From Pseudomonadota bacterium (GTDB taxonomy: Bacteria; Pseudomonadota; Gammaproteobacteria; Halothiobacillales; Halothiobacillaceae), in contig JAJYYE010000001.1 of the NCBI GenBank assembly GCA_021801265.1, forward strand, positions 310,001 through 374,000: a stretch of 64,000 bases of DNA, written 5' to 3'. Of this stretch, positions 52,470-64,000 are shown piece by piece; within the stretch, counting starts at the first letter, position 1, and the number at the start of each line of letters is the position of its first letter. The notes under the pieces were generated by a model. It made no database searches. It saw only the letters and a list, made by a program, of their open reading frames with translations, and was not told where the DNA came from. The position numbers and the translations under genes were made by a program.

Positions 52470-53447
52470 TTAATGATTGCGCTGCACGGCGGCATTAGCC
52501 AGCGCCATGAGGGCGGTTTTGTAGGGGCTTTCAGGCAAGGCGGCTAAGGCGGCTTGCGCTAATTCCGCCTGCTTTTGCGCTTGCGCCGTGGTGTGGGCGA
52601 GTGCGCCGGTGTGGTTAATGGCGACGACAATCGCGGCCATTTGGCTCGCATCCTGCTCGGTAATGGCGCGGCGAATGAGTTCGCGCGTGGCGGCATCGCC
52701 GCGCTGCATGGCGATAATCAGCGGCAGGGTGGGTTTGCCTTCACTTAAATCATCGCCCACGTGTTTGCCGGTGTGGGCTTCATCGCCGGTGTAGTCAAGT
52801 ACATCGTCGATGAGCTGGAACGCGGTGCCTAAATGCAGGCCATAGGCAGCAAGCGCCTGTTCAATGGCGGGCGGTTGTTTGGCCAGCACGGCGGCAAGCT
52901 GGGTGGCGGCTTCAAACAGGGTGGCAGTTTTGCGCACAATCACATCCAAGTAACGCGCTTCATCGACATCGGGGTCGCCCATGTTCATGAGTTGCAACAC
53001 TTCGCCTTCGGCAATGCGGTTGGTGGCTGCCGCGAGGATGGCCATGACGCGCGGTTCTTCGACTTCGACCATCATTTCAAACGCACGGGAATAGAGAAAA
53101 TCGCCCGTGAGCACGGAGGCCGCATTGCCGAACAGGGCGTTGGCGGTATCGCGTCCCCGGCGCAGGGTGGATTCATCGACCACATCATCGTGCAGCAAGG
53201 TAGCGGTGTGGATCAGCTCGACCACGGCAGCCATTTGCGCAGCCCACGGCGAAGGCAAGCCGATTGCCCGCGCCGCCAGCACCAGCACCATGGGCCGGAA
53301 GCGTTTGCCGCCCGCATGAATGATGTACTGCGACAGCTGATTGATGAGCGCGACATCGGAAGCGAGCTTGGTTTGAATCACGGTATCCACTTGCGCCATG
53401 TCGTGTGCGGCAAGATGACGGATGTGGTCGATGGTCATGAGGGGCAT
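52470..53447 (-). CDS. ispB: Polyprenyl (octaprenyl) diphosphate synthase
   Basis: Extends farnesyl diphosphate with isopentenyl diphosphate to the long side chain of ubiquinone. The roughly 325-residue trans-prenyltransferase has both Asp-rich motifs, LLHDDVVDESTLRRG (FARM) and QLIDDVLDYTGD (SARM), plus AGGKRFRPMVLVLAA. The start is ATG 53447 or 53438; a longer open frame upstream translates a hairpin repeat (TPSPLVGEGWGGG) and is not part of the family. Chain length cannot be fixed by eye, but IspB-type is usual in this position. Confidence 0.9.
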   Translation of the reverse strand: MPLMTIDHIRHLAAHDMAQVDTVIQTKLASDVALINQLSQYIIHAGGKRFRPMVLVLAARAIGLPSPWAAQMAAVVELIHTATLLHDDVVDESTLRRGRDTANALFGNAASVLTGDFLYSRAFEMMVEVEEPRVMAILAAATNRIAEGEVLQLMNMGDPDVDEARYLDVIVRKTATLFEAATQLAAVLAKQPPAIEQALAAYGLHLGTAFQLIDDVLDYTGDEAHTGKHVGDDLSEGKPTLPLIIAMQRGDAATRELIRRAITEQDASQMAAIVVAINHTGALAHTTAQAQKQAELAQAALAALPESPYKTALMALANAAVQRNH

Positions 53448-53559
53448 AGGGCGGGCTTCAATAGGGGCATGGGGTGCCGTGGGCTTAGTTTGAGTGTAAG
53501 GATAATGCACCACGCACCGAGATAGGCAATGCGCGCAATAAAATTTATGTTTTAGGGGG

Positions 53560-53722
53560 TATCCCCCACCCCAGCCCTCCCCCACAAGGGGGGAGGGAGT
53601 AAACCCCAAAATTCATTGGGGAGGGAGTTAATGCCAAAGCCCTCCTCCTCGTGGGCAGGAAGTGGGCACATACTTAGCCCCGCCCCCTTGTGGGGAGGGG
53701 TTGGGGAGGGGGATGGGCGGGC
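53560..53722. repeat. CCCTCCCCC hairpin repeats between ispB and ligA
   Basis: Short hairpins (CAGCCCTCCCCCACAAGGGG at 53571 and CCCCGCCCCCTTGTGGGGAG at 53679, then GGGTTGGGGAGGGGG). They occupy most of the 279-bp gap before ispB and fall about 5 bp short of the ligA stop. Confidence 0.72.
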
Positions 53723-53726
53723 AACG

Positions 53727-56842
<3,116 letters not shown>

Positions 56843-56845
56843 ATT

Positions 56846-59800
56846 TTAAGACTCTAATAATTGCACGGCGCGGTCCACATCAACCGAGACGATCCGCGAG
56901 ACACCCGCTTCGCGCATCGTAACCCCAATCAGGGCTTGAGCGCTGGCCATCGTGGTTTTATTGTGGGTAACGAACAGGAATTGCACCCGATCTGACAAGG
57001 CCGAAACCATAGCACAAAATCGCCCCACGTTGGCCTCATCGAGCGGCGCATCGACTTCATCCAAAATGCAAAACGGCGCCGGATTGAGTTCGAATAACGC
57101 AAAAATCAGCGCTACCGCCGTCAACGCCCGCTCACCGCCGGATAATAGCGACAAATGGGTGACCTTTTTCCCCGGGGGCCGCGCGAAGAGTTCGACCCCG
57201 GCATTCAGCTCATCGTCGCCACTGAGGCCAAGTCGTGCTTCGCCGCCGCCGAATAATTGCACAAATAACGGCCCAAGTCGGGTGTTAACCTCATCAAAAA
57301 CACGCCGGAATTGGGCGCGTGTTTGCCGATCCAGCGTGCGAATCGCCTCGGTCAATTGGCTTAGGGCCGTCTGTACATCAGCCATTTGTGCTTCCAATTC
57401 CGTTTTGCGGGTGTGCGTTTCGGCAAACGCGGCAATGGCCGTGAGATTCACCGCACCGAGCCGGTCGATTTGCTGCACCAACGATTCCCGCATCGCGGCT
57501 TGCTGCGCGGGGGTATCCGGTTGGTCCGCAAGCCGCTCTATCGTGGCCGAATCCAGGGTGACGCGATCATCCTGCAGCGGCATCAGCGCTTCGGTAAGCG
57601 CCTGTTCGGTATGCTCAGAACGCACCTCGGCTTGCGCGTGCTGCATCGCCGCAGTTTGCGCAGTGAGTTGAGCCTGACTGTACGCGAACTGGGCGGTTTG
57701 ACGCTCGGCCTGTTTTTTTTGCAGATATTCGGTATGTTGCGCCACCTCAGACAGCGCGCTGGCTTCTTGAATCGCGATGGCTTCCTGCTTGAGCAGGATG
57801 CGGGCGTGCTCGGCTTGACGCTCGGTTTTTTGAGCGACGAGTGCGTCGATTTTGTCGCCAAACTGCGTCATGCGTGCATCAATTTGGGCTAATTGGGCCT
57901 GATCGCGCGCTAAAAACTGTTGAGTCTGGGCGATTTGATGGCGATTTAAGTCCCCCGCACGTTCAGCCGCTTGTGTGTGCTGCGCCGCTTCCCCCGCCAG
58001 ACGGCGGAGGGTTTGCACCGCTGCCTCGGCCACTTGCTGCTGAGTGTTCAGCTGGTCACGGGTGTGCGTTGCCGCGTCCACGGCCTGCGCGAAGACTTGT
58101 GTGGTGCGCCCAAGCTCGGCACATTCGGCGGCCAATCGGGCCAGCTCATCCCGGCGCTGCGCTGCGCTGGCGTGTTGTTCCGCCTGAATCTGCACGAGAT
58201 GCTGATATTTTCGGCGGGCATCCGCACGTTGAGATTGCAGGCGCAGGGCATGTTGCTCGTGGTCAAGCAGGCTGCGGTTGAGTTCGGCAAGCCGCTGACG
58301 CGCCGCGTTGAGTTCGGCTTGCTGTTGGGCAAGCACCGCCTGTTCGGCGTGAGCTCGGTGTTCCGCTGCGGCGCATTCGGTATGCAATGCGTTCAGGCGC
58401 GCATGCTGCGCGAGGCGAATGGCCGCTTGATCGTGTGCGACACGCCCCAACCAATGCCGCCCCACCTGCCAGCCGTCAGCCAAGACAAAACAATGACCAA
58501 GCGGCAGGCGATGACGGGCAGCCAAGGCCTCGGTTATCGATGTGGCGGGATGGCGGCTATGCTGCCAGTCGGTCAACCAGGGCGTCAAGGCTGCGTCGCT
58601 GAGCACAGCGGCCGGTAATTCATGCGATTGATGTGGCGCTTCCGGCCCCTCTTCGGGCAACGTCAGCGGCGATACCCAAAAGCCGCTCGGGGGGAGGCTT
58701 CCCGCCCTCGCCCACTCGGCCCCCAGCACATCCAAATCGTCTACGCACTGCGCCTCAATCCGCGCACCCAGCGCATGTCCCCACCAGGCATCGGCTCGGG
58801 CGCTGGCCAAGCGTTCGATCAAGGGTTCGAATGGAGATTCGGCAGCAGGCGTTTTTGTCCCTGATTTATGCGCGGGCTGATGCGTCAACAGCTGTTCCAG
58901 ACCTTTGAGTTCGGCCTGCAGCGTATCCCAGGTTTTTTGCGCGACCTGCGCCTGGGCTTGTGTCGCCGCGCCCTGGACTTCTTGCTCGGCCAGGTCGGCT
59001 TGCTGGGTATGCAGGGCTGCTTCTACTGCGGCTTGATCGGAATTGACCTGCGTTAATTGGCTTTCAAGCGCCAGGGCATGTTGCTGCAATGCCGCAATTT
59101 CATGCGCCGATGCCGCAACGGTGGGTGGACTGGCCTCAAGGCGTTGGCGTTGACGATCCAGCGCCGCGTGCTCGGCGCGCGCAGCCGCCCAGTGCTGCTG
59201 GGGTTGGGCGAGCTGTTCATGCGCTTGACGCCAAGCGTCGCGAATCTCGCTCAGCCGAACATCGGCGGCACGCAATTCTGACTGCGCATCGGCGCGGGCT
59301 TCCTGCAGGGCTTGGCGCTGTTGCTCGAGTGCGCTGCGCGCGGCTTCCCACTGCGTGTGTTCACGTTGTTGTTGGGTGATGGCCGTGGCCAACCGCTCGC
59401 GTTGGACTAAATCATCCTGCCGTTGTTGTACTACGGAATCGAGTCGGGCTGCCAACGCCCCCAAATGCCCTTCACACTGCGCCCGCTCTGCCGCGATAGG
59501 ATATTGCTGCGCTTGAACGTGCTGCAGGTGCTGCTGCGCGGTTTGCCGGGTTTGCTCCGCTGCGGCGAGTGTCTGCTCCAGTGTGGCCAATTGGGTGGCA
59601 AGGGTTTGTGCGTGGGTGTCGGCAGCCTGCCAGGCATCGAATATCACTGCTCGCGCGCGTTCGGCCAGTACATGCTGCACAGCGGCTTGTTCGGCCAGAA
59701 GACGCCGACGCTGTTGTTGCAATACGCGATACCGCTCGGCCGCCTTGGCCTGGCGCTCCAGTTGACTTTGCTGCCGCCCCAATTCCTCGGCAAGATCCGC

Positions 59801-60382
59801 TAACCGGCTGAGGTTATCCTGGGTTTGCGCAATGCGCGTTTCGGTCTCACGACGGCGTTCCCGGTAGAGCGAAATACCGGCGGTTTCTTCCAAATACCCG
59901 CGCAGCTCTTCGGGGCGGGCATCAACAATGCGATTAATTTGTCCCTGTTCAATCACCGAATACGAGCGCGCGCCCACGCCGGTGCCCAAAAAAAGCTCGA
60001 CCACATCACGCCGTCGCACCCGAATTTGATTAATTTCATATCGCGATTGACCATCTCGTCCCAGGCTGCGGCGAATCATGATGTGATCAAACGCCGCAAA
60101 TGCGCCACTCAAGCGGCGTTCGCTGTTATCAAACGTGAGCTCGACCACGGCAAGACTCGCCGGCGGACGCTGGCCGCTGCCCGCAAAAATCACATCATCG
60201 AGCGCCTGGCCGCGCAATTGGCGCGCCGAGGACTCCCCCAGCACCCAGCGAATGGCATCAATCAAATTTGACTTGCCGCAACCATTGGGGCCGACAATGG
60301 CCACCCGCGCGTCGGGCAGTAAAATTTCAGTGGGGGCGGCGAAGGATTTGAACCCGGCCAAGTACAAACGCATTAGGCGCAT
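56846..60382 (-). CDS. smc: Chromosome segregation ATPase SMC
   Basis: A 1178-residue SMC protein that condenses and arranges the chromosome with ScpAB. It has Walker A in IVGPNGCGKSNLIDAIRWVL, long coiled coils rich in Gln, Ala and Glu (about 165-490 and 650-990), a hinge in between, signature SLLSGGERALTAVALIFALF and Walker B FCILDEVDAPLDEANVG. ATG 60382 aligns with the family start (MRLxxLxLAGFKSF). The presence of SMC suggests that MukB is not used in this organism. It is divergent from queF, with a 104-bp gap. Confidence 0.95.
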   Translation of the reverse strand: MRLMRLYLAGFKSFAAPTEILLPDARVAIVGPNGCGKSNLIDAIRWVLGESSARQLRGQALDDVIFAGSGQRPPASLAVVELTFDNSERRLSGAFAAFDHIMIRRSLGRDGQSRYEINQIRVRRRDVVELFLGTGVGARSYSVIEQGQINRIVDARPEELRGYLEETAGISLYRERRRETETRIAQTQDNLSRLADLAEELGRQQSQLERQAKAAERYRVLQQQRRRLLAEQAAVQHVLAERARAVIFDAWQAADTHAQTLATQLATLEQTLAAAEQTRQTAQQHLQHVQAQQYPIAAERAQCEGHLGALAARLDSVVQQRQDDLVQRERLATAITQQQREHTQWEAARSALEQQRQALQEARADAQSELRAADVRLSEIRDAWRQAHEQLAQPQQHWAAARAEHAALDRQRQRLEASPPTVAASAHEIAALQQHALALESQLTQVNSDQAAVEAALHTQQADLAEQEVQGAATQAQAQVAQKTWDTLQAELKGLEQLLTHQPAHKSGTKTPAAESPFEPLIERLASARADAWWGHALGARIEAQCVDDLDVLGAEWARAGSLPPSGFWVSPLTLPEEGPEAPHQSHELPAAVLSDAALTPWLTDWQHSRHPATSITEALAARHRLPLGHCFVLADGWQVGRHWLGRVAHDQAAIRLAQHARLNALHTECAAAEHRAHAEQAVLAQQQAELNAARQRLAELNRSLLDHEQHALRLQSQRADARRKYQHLVQIQAEQHASAAQRRDELARLAAECAELGRTTQVFAQAVDAATHTRDQLNTQQQVAEAAVQTLRRLAGEAAQHTQAAERAGDLNRHQIAQTQQFLARDQAQLAQIDARMTQFGDKIDALVAQKTERQAEHARILLKQEAIAIQEASALSEVAQHTEYLQKKQAERQTAQFAYSQAQLTAQTAAMQHAQAEVRSEHTEQALTEALMPLQDDRVTLDSATIERLADQPDTPAQQAAMRESLVQQIDRLGAVNLTAIAAFAETHTRKTELEAQMADVQTALSQLTEAIRTLDRQTRAQFRRVFDEVNTRLGPLFVQLFGGGEARLGLSGDDELNAGVELFARPPGKKVTHLSLLSGGERALTAVALIFALFELNPAPFCILDEVDAPLDEANVGRFCAMVSALSDRVQFLFVTHNKTTMASAQALIGVTMREAGVSRIVSVDVDRAVQLLES

Positions 60383-60419
60383 AACGGTGCTTCAGTACGT
60401 AAGTTCAGGGAACAGTATC

Positions 60420-60425
60420 TATAAT
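60420..60425 (+). promoter_or_regulatory. -10 element of queF
   Basis: A perfect TATAAT at 60420-60425, about 60 bp before the queF ATG. No convincing -35 is seen. I see no preQ1 riboswitch fold in the leader. Confidence 0.45.
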
Positions 60426-60486
60426 GGCGGCTCGAAATTCATTCATCTGTCATCCCTCGTTTAACGCACTTAAAAGGCCATCGATT

Positions 60487-60876
60487 ATGAGCACCCGTCC
60501 CAGCAAAACGCTTGAAACCTTCGCAAACCCTTTTCCGGAGCGCGACTATACCATCCACATGCGCATCCCTGAGTTCACTTGCCTGTGCCCAAAAACCGGC
60601 CAACCGGATTTTGCCACGATTCTTATCGATTTCGTGCCTGACCAGCTCTGCGTGGAGTTAAAAGCGCTGAAAATGTACATGTGGTCGTTCCGGGAAGAAG
60701 GCGGCTTTCACGAGGCCATGACCAACGGCATTTTGAATGATCTCGTCGCGGCGATTTCTCCGCGCTTTATGCGGGTGACCGGCGAATGGAATGTGCGTGG
60801 CGGCGTGTACACCAATGTCGTCGCCGAGCATCGCCAAGCCGGTTGGATGCCTGCGCCCAAAGTCGAACTGCCTTAG
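60487..60876 (+). CDS. queF: NADPH-dependent 7-cyano-7-deazaguanine reductase
   Basis: Reduces preQ0 to preQ1 in queuosine synthesis for tRNA. The 129-residue protein is of the short, single-domain QueF type. It has the catalytic Cys in [18 protein letters not shown], the NADPH-binding [33 protein letters not shown] region, and the late [13 protein letters not shown]. The start at 60487 matches family N-termini; a longer frame to 60424 contains no match. It is a single gene, divergent from smc. Confidence 0.94.
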   Translation: MSTRPSKTLETFANPFPERDYTIHMRIPEFTCLCPKTGQPDFATILIDFVPDQLCVELKALKMYMWSFREEGGFHEAMTNGILNDLVAAISPRFMRVTGEWNVRGGVYTNVVAEHRQAGWMPAPKVELP

Positions 60877-60944
60877 GAAACCGGATTAAAGCGCCCCGCC
60901 ACAGCGGACACCCCAAATTAACCAACACCCGAAGACAGGTGTGG

Positions 60945-61112
60945 TGTAGGCGGGGATTCGACCCTAACGCGGACTAACGTCAGCTGTGCGTTAAGCTGAC
61001 GAAGCCCGACAACTCGGCCAAACGCCCGCACCCATCCGAAGCACCCGCGGCACGGCGTTTGGCCGCGTTCATCGCATTGGGCACCGTGTCGGGGTTGAAA
61101 CCCCTCCTACAG
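60945..61112. repeat. Inverted pair of GTAG-type REP-like palindromes with conserved spacer (BIME-like)
   Basis: Copies lie at 60945-60968 (TGTAGGCGGGGATTCGACCC) and, reversed, at 61087-61112 (GTGTCGGGGTTGAAACCCCT then CCTAC). The spacer at 61019-61086 repeats that of the 25.4-kb pair almost exactly. A small inverted repeat CGTCAGC/GCTGACG lies at about 60978-61001 inside it. It fills the front of the 481-bp gap before the FHA gene; the rest shows no gene I can support. Confidence 0.75.
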
Positions 61113-61357
61113 TGCATCAGTATCTGCACACGGGGAGAGGCTGGTGCCAAAAGGCGGGAGAAAACACCATGAAAAAGTTGTGTCGATACCTATACCTTCA
61201 CGGGGGAAGGCGTTTTAGTATTTTCGGCGTTAATCAGAGGCGCATTAACCCGCGCTGGTCAGATTCTCCCTACAAATCAAACCGCTGCACGGAAGCCGTA
61301 TTTCCCCTCTTAAGCCGCGTAGAATGCAGTATCTCTTAATCCACACAGGGGGCAGGT

Positions 61358-61873
61358 ATGGAAAACACGTATCAGAGTACAAAATCCAAATATTCCGGTA
61401 CACAAGGCACGTTGCTGGTGGCCAAAAATGACGAGCGGATCCCCGACTTCACGGACGACGCGGGTTCGGCGCCCATTAATTTGGATCAGCCCGCGCTGAT
61501 TGGGTTAACCCCGCCATTCAGCACGCGGCGATTCCCTTTGCGCCCCGGCAAAACGTCGATTGGACGGCGGGACGATAACGACATCGTGCTGGCCGATGGC
61601 AGCGTTTCCAGCCTGCACGCCTGGGTCATTGAAGACAATGGCAGCTACCGCCTCATGAATATTTTGTCGACCAATGGCAGCTTCGTGAATAATGAGCGCG
61701 TTACCGAGGCGCCCCTCAAGGAGGGTGACCGCATCCGCTTTGGCGGCGTGGAATTGCAATTGCACACCGGCATTTCGACCAGAAAGTCACACGCTGCCCC
61801 GCGCATTTGGGTGGTGGTGGGCATGATGGGATTGATTGGGCTGGTTGCGCTGGGCTGGTTTTTGACACGTTAA
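61358..61873 (+). CDS. FHA-domain protein with C-terminal membrane anchor
   Basis: A 171-residue protein. The cytoplasmic FHA domain at about 65-135 shows FPLRPGKTSIGRRDDNDIVL (GR motif), GSVSSLHAWVIED (S-x-x-H phosphothreonine pocket) and LMNILSTNGSFVNNERV (N-G motif). A transmembrane helix near the C-terminus (IWVVVGMMGLIGLVALGWFL) anchors it. It lies 68 bp before a Ser/Thr kinase gene on the same strand, so it is a probable reader or substrate of that kinase at the membrane. GGGGGCAGG precedes the ATG. Confidence 0.86.
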   Translation: MENTYQSTKSKYSGTQGTLLVAKNDERIPDFTDDAGSAPINLDQPALIGLTPPFSTRRFPLRPGKTSIGRRDDNDIVLADGSVSSLHAWVIEDNGSYRLMNILSTNGSFVNNERVTEAPLKEGDRIRFGGVELQLHTGISTRKSHAAPRIWVVVGMMGLIGLVALGWFLTR

Positions 61874-61941
61874 GGAACCACACCTAGCGCGCTGTTCCCC
61901 GGCAATACCTGGAACGCCAAAAAATCCGAGGGAGATGGATT

Positions 61942-63666
61942 ATGTCGAGAATGTTTGGCCGCTTTGAAATTCAAGGCGAATTGGGTCGCGGCGCCATGGC
62001 GATCATCTATCGCGGGTATGACTCCAAAATTGAGCGCACCGTCGCACTCAAAACCTTACGCCCCGAATTTTCTGCACACCCGGAGTACCGCGCGCGCTTT
62101 CTGATCGAAGCCAAGGCGGCGGGTACACTCAATCACCCGCATATTGTCACGATTTTCGATGTCGGCGAAGTCGATGGTATCCCATTCATTGCGATGGAGT
62201 TATTAACCGGCGCCACGTTAGGGCAATTCGCCGAGCGTCAGCCGCAAGGCATTCCCTTGCCCATTTTGCTGAAAATCGCGATTCAGATTACCGACGCGCT
62301 CGATTTTTCCCATCGCCATGGCGTGGTGCATCAAGACATCAAGCCCGACAACATTGTGCTGGTCAATGACACCAGCGACATCAAAATGATGGATTTCGGC
62401 ATTGCCCGCATCTTGCGGCAAACCGATGTGCCCTCCGACGAAGGTGCGCGCGCTTTTTTATCGGGCACGCCGCAGTATATGTCGCCCGAACAAATTACCG
62501 ATCAACCCATCGACGGCCGCAGCGATTTATACGCGTTGGGCGTTTTGCTGTATGAGTTGGTTGCGGGGCATTGCCCCTTTCAAGACGATGACCACTTCGC
62601 TCTGTGGCAAAAAGCGCTGAAAGATCCGGTTCCATGCTTAAAACCCCGTGATCCACACACGCCGCCCGAGCTCATTGAGCTGGTCAACACGTTGCTCGCC
62701 AAAGATCCCAATGCCCGGTATCAATCCGCCTCTGGGCTGGCCGCCGATTTGCGCTCGCTGGCGCAACGGCAAAATGAACGCGCCGAACATTGGTTTTCCA
62801 AACGCATTATCCCTTTGAGCGTGCGGTGGCCGTTGGTGATGGCGGTGGTCGTCACTGCGGCCATGCTCCTGGGCCTGCTCGGGGTCTATCACAAGCAAAA
62901 ACAAGCGATGACCAATCTGGCCTACGATTATGGCTTTAGTTTATCGGAATGGGTCGCCGTACAAACCGCTGAGGATTTACTCCTGCAAGATAAACTCGCG
63001 CTGCAATCCTGGGTCGATAGCATGAGCAAAAACCGCGAAATTGTGTACATGTCCATTAAAGACCTCAGCGGCCGAACCGAAGCACAAACCCGCGGCGATC
63101 GCCTGGCCGAGCAAATGGCCACCCAATTGCGCGATGATCATGTGGTGCTGAATCGGGGTGACATGCGGGTGTATGCGGTGCGCCAAATCGATGGTGCACC
63201 GTTTTATGTGTTTGAAATGCCGATTGAATACCAGGATCGGCGGGTAGGGCAATTGCGCATTGGCCTGGCAACGGATGCGCTCACCACCGCGAGCCGCGTC
63301 ACCCTACTCACCTTGCTGGGCTGGATTGTGGTGATTTTGCTCATTGTGATCGCGGGCACGTACTGGCTTACCCGGCGCATTCAAATGCCGCTGGATGTGG
63401 TGAGCAACGCCCTGGAGCAAATCAAACTGGGGCATCTCGAACATCGCATCCGACTGCATCGGCGCGATGATTTTGAACGACTATTTTCTGCCTATAACGC
63501 CATGGCCGATGTACTGGAGGCAAGGCAACTGCAACAAGATGCCCATGTGGCCGAGATCCAGTCCGGGGTGACCACCGCCCCGACCATCAGCGAACAGTCG
63601 ATTCGCCCGCGAGCCGCCCATACCATCACACTGGATTTGGCCAAACCCAATTCCAAGGGAACCTGA
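61942..63666 (+). CDS. Membrane Ser/Thr protein kinase with periplasmic sensor and HAMP domain
   Basis: A 574-residue bacterial Hanks-type kinase. The kinase domain spans about 7-275: P-loop ELGRGAMAIIYRG, Lys37 in VALKTL, Glu56 of helix C, catalytic VVHQDIKPDNIVL (Asp132, Asn137) with Gln in place of the usual Arg, DFGIAR (Asp151), and GTPQYMSPEQ. A transmembrane helix at about 297-316, an extracytoplasmic segment to about 455, a second helix (LLGWIVVILLIVIAGTYWLT) and a HAMP domain (RIQMPLDVVSNALEQIKLGH ... DDFERLFSAYNAMADVLEA) follow. GAGGGAGA precedes the ATG. It pairs with the FHA protein upstream. Confidence 0.9.
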   Translation: MSRMFGRFEIQGELGRGAMAIIYRGYDSKIERTVALKTLRPEFSAHPEYRARFLIEAKAAGTLNHPHIVTIFDVGEVDGIPFIAMELLTGATLGQFAERQPQGIPLPILLKIAIQITDALDFSHRHGVVHQDIKPDNIVLVNDTSDIKMMDFGIARILRQTDVPSDEGARAFLSGTPQYMSPEQITDQPIDGRSDLYALGVLLYELVAGHCPFQDDDHFALWQKALKDPVPCLKPRDPHTPPELIELVNTLLAKDPNARYQSASGLAADLRSLAQRQNERAEHWFSKRIIPLSVRWPLVMAVVVTAAMLLGLLGVYHKQKQAMTNLAYDYGFSLSEWVAVQTAEDLLLQDKLALQSWVDSMSKNREIVYMSIKDLSGRTEAQTRGDRLAEQMATQLRDDHVVLNRGDMRVYAVRQIDGAPFYVFEMPIEYQDRRVGQLRIGLATDALTTASRVTLLTLLGWIVVILLIVIAGTYWLTRRIQMPLDVVSNALEQIKLGHLEHRIRLHRRDDFERLFSAYNAMADVLEARQLQQDAHVAEIQSGVTTAPTISEQSIRPRAAHTITLDLAKPNSKGT

Positions 63667-63732
63667 TCAACAGCGCCCTCCCGGCGTTCGAAGCGGGCCG
63701 GGGTGGGGAACTGGCACCTTGACCTTACCCCC

Positions 63733-63755
63733 GTAGGAGGGGGTTTATCCCCGAC
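63733..63755. repeat. GTAG-type REP-like palindrome, single copy
   Basis: GTAGGAGGGGGTTTATCCCC then GACAGCACGGCCAAACC, a well-preserved copy. It lies in the 163-bp gap between the convergent kinase and TPR genes and may end transcription from both sides. Confidence 0.7.
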
Positions 63756-63829
63756 AGCACGGCCAAACCAAGAAGCGCGATTGAGCGAGATTATGCGCAG
63801 GCTCCAAGACTGTTTCACATCCTGCCCCG

Positions 63830-64000
63830 CTAGTTCGGCCCCAATTGATGCAGGCGGTGTTTCAGCTCGAGGGCGCGCGCGCGATAACCCAAGGCGGGCT
63901 CGTAATCGGGATCGAGCGCCAAGGCTTTATTCCAGAGCGCAATCGCTTCATCAAGATTTTGCTTACGGTAGGCAACCAAGGCGGCCTCGTGGTATTGCTG
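63830..64000 (-). CDS. TPR-repeat protein, C-terminal part (5' end outside window)
   Basis: The last 56 residues of a protein that enters from the right edge and stops at TAG 63832-63830. The sequence QYHEAALVAYRKQNLDEAIA LWNKALALDPDYEPALGYRA read in succession is one complete tetratricopeptide repeat (A-L-Y-NLDEAI-W-KAL-LDP pattern) followed by RALELKHRLHQLGPN. TPR proteins scaffold other proteins; function cannot be told from this fragment. It is convergent with the kinase gene. Confidence 0.8.
   Translation of the reverse strand, partial: QQYHEAALVAYRKQNLDEAIALWNKALALDPDYEPALGYRARALELKHRLHQLGPN

Noticed and set aside
53448-53609. N-terminal extension of the prenyl synthase
   Set aside because: It translates the hairpin repeat (TPSPLVGEGWGGG) and unrelated residues; family members begin near ATG 53447.
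60383-60486. Possible preQ1 riboswitch before queF
   Set aside because: The short leader lacks the C-rich loop and A-rich tail of known preQ1 aptamers, and QueF makes preQ1, so the expected control is not seen.
61112-61339. Plus-strand frame of 75 codons before the FHA gene
   Set aside because: No ribosome binding site, no family pattern, and it begins inside a REP-like copy.

Overview
The window is about 64 kb of a moderately GC-rich genome from a Gram-negative gammaproteobacterium. The smc-zipA-ligA block (ZipA is a gammaproteobacterial division protein), the type IVa pilus genes, LolCD and the succinylase lysine pathway all fit this. A bacterial sucrose synthesis operon with a GH100 invertase suggests a salt-tolerant lineage, possibly near Halothiobacillus; this placement is a guess from gene content. 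I saw no rRNA, tRNA, CRISPR array, prophage or intact transposase.

Layout. 1-5.1 kb (+): 3' end of dapC, an MgtA-type P-type ATPase and an OprB-like porin. 5.3-13.2 kb (-): a heavy-metal RND efflux operon (membrane fusion protein, RND pump, outer-membrane factor) that ends in its own two-component system. 13.3-13.4 kb: a MITE-like palindrome just before dapD. 13.5-15.6 kb (+): dapD and two overlapping Uma2-family genes. 15.8-25.3 kb: a surface polysaccharide region of two convergent gene sets (flippase, methyltransferase and GT2 on +; UDP-sugar dehydrogenase, Uma2, GT4, epimerase and GT2 on -), with an AbrB-type antitoxin and a wrecked vapC where they meet. 25.5-27.0 kb (-): mtgA and an orphan type IV pilin. 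27.1-32.4 kb (-): an osmoadaptation operon of GH100 invertase, sucrose-phosphate synthase, sucrose-phosphatase and a short MscS channel. 32.9-34.8 kb (-): lolC-lolD. 35.1-36.8 kb (+): three small or unknown envelope genes. 37.1-44.6 kb (-): a full minor-pilin/PilY1 operon (fimT-pilV-pilW-pilX-pilY1-pilE-fimT2). 45-50.6 kb (-): two large GT-C-like membrane proteins with TPR tails, a DUF559 gene and the main pilin pilA. 51-60.4 kb (-): an SDR-family gene, a polyprenyl diphosphate synthase, ligA, zipA and smc. 60.5-64 kb: queF, an FHA protein and a membrane Ser/Thr kinase with a HAMP domain (+), then the end of a TPR gene (-).

Two dispersed repeat families fill most intergenic gaps. One is a GTAG-headed REP-like palindrome (about 16 copies, often as inverted pairs around a conserved spacer). 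The other is a CCCTCCCCC/GGGGGAGGG hairpin family concentrated at 47-54 kb. The second family also enters genes: it supplies the C-terminal tails of two proteins and sits in frame inside a GT-C-like membrane protein. Regulatory signals that can be read directly are sigma-54 promoters before both pilin genes, a sigma-70-like promoter before the porin, and a shared 11-bp-spaced TGACAG direct repeat before both the P-type ATPase and the efflux operon.

The main physiological themes are metal/ion homeostasis, sucrose-based osmoadaptation linked to a mechanosensitive channel, surface polysaccharide synthesis, and type IV pili that may be glycosylated by the neighbouring GT-C-like proteins.
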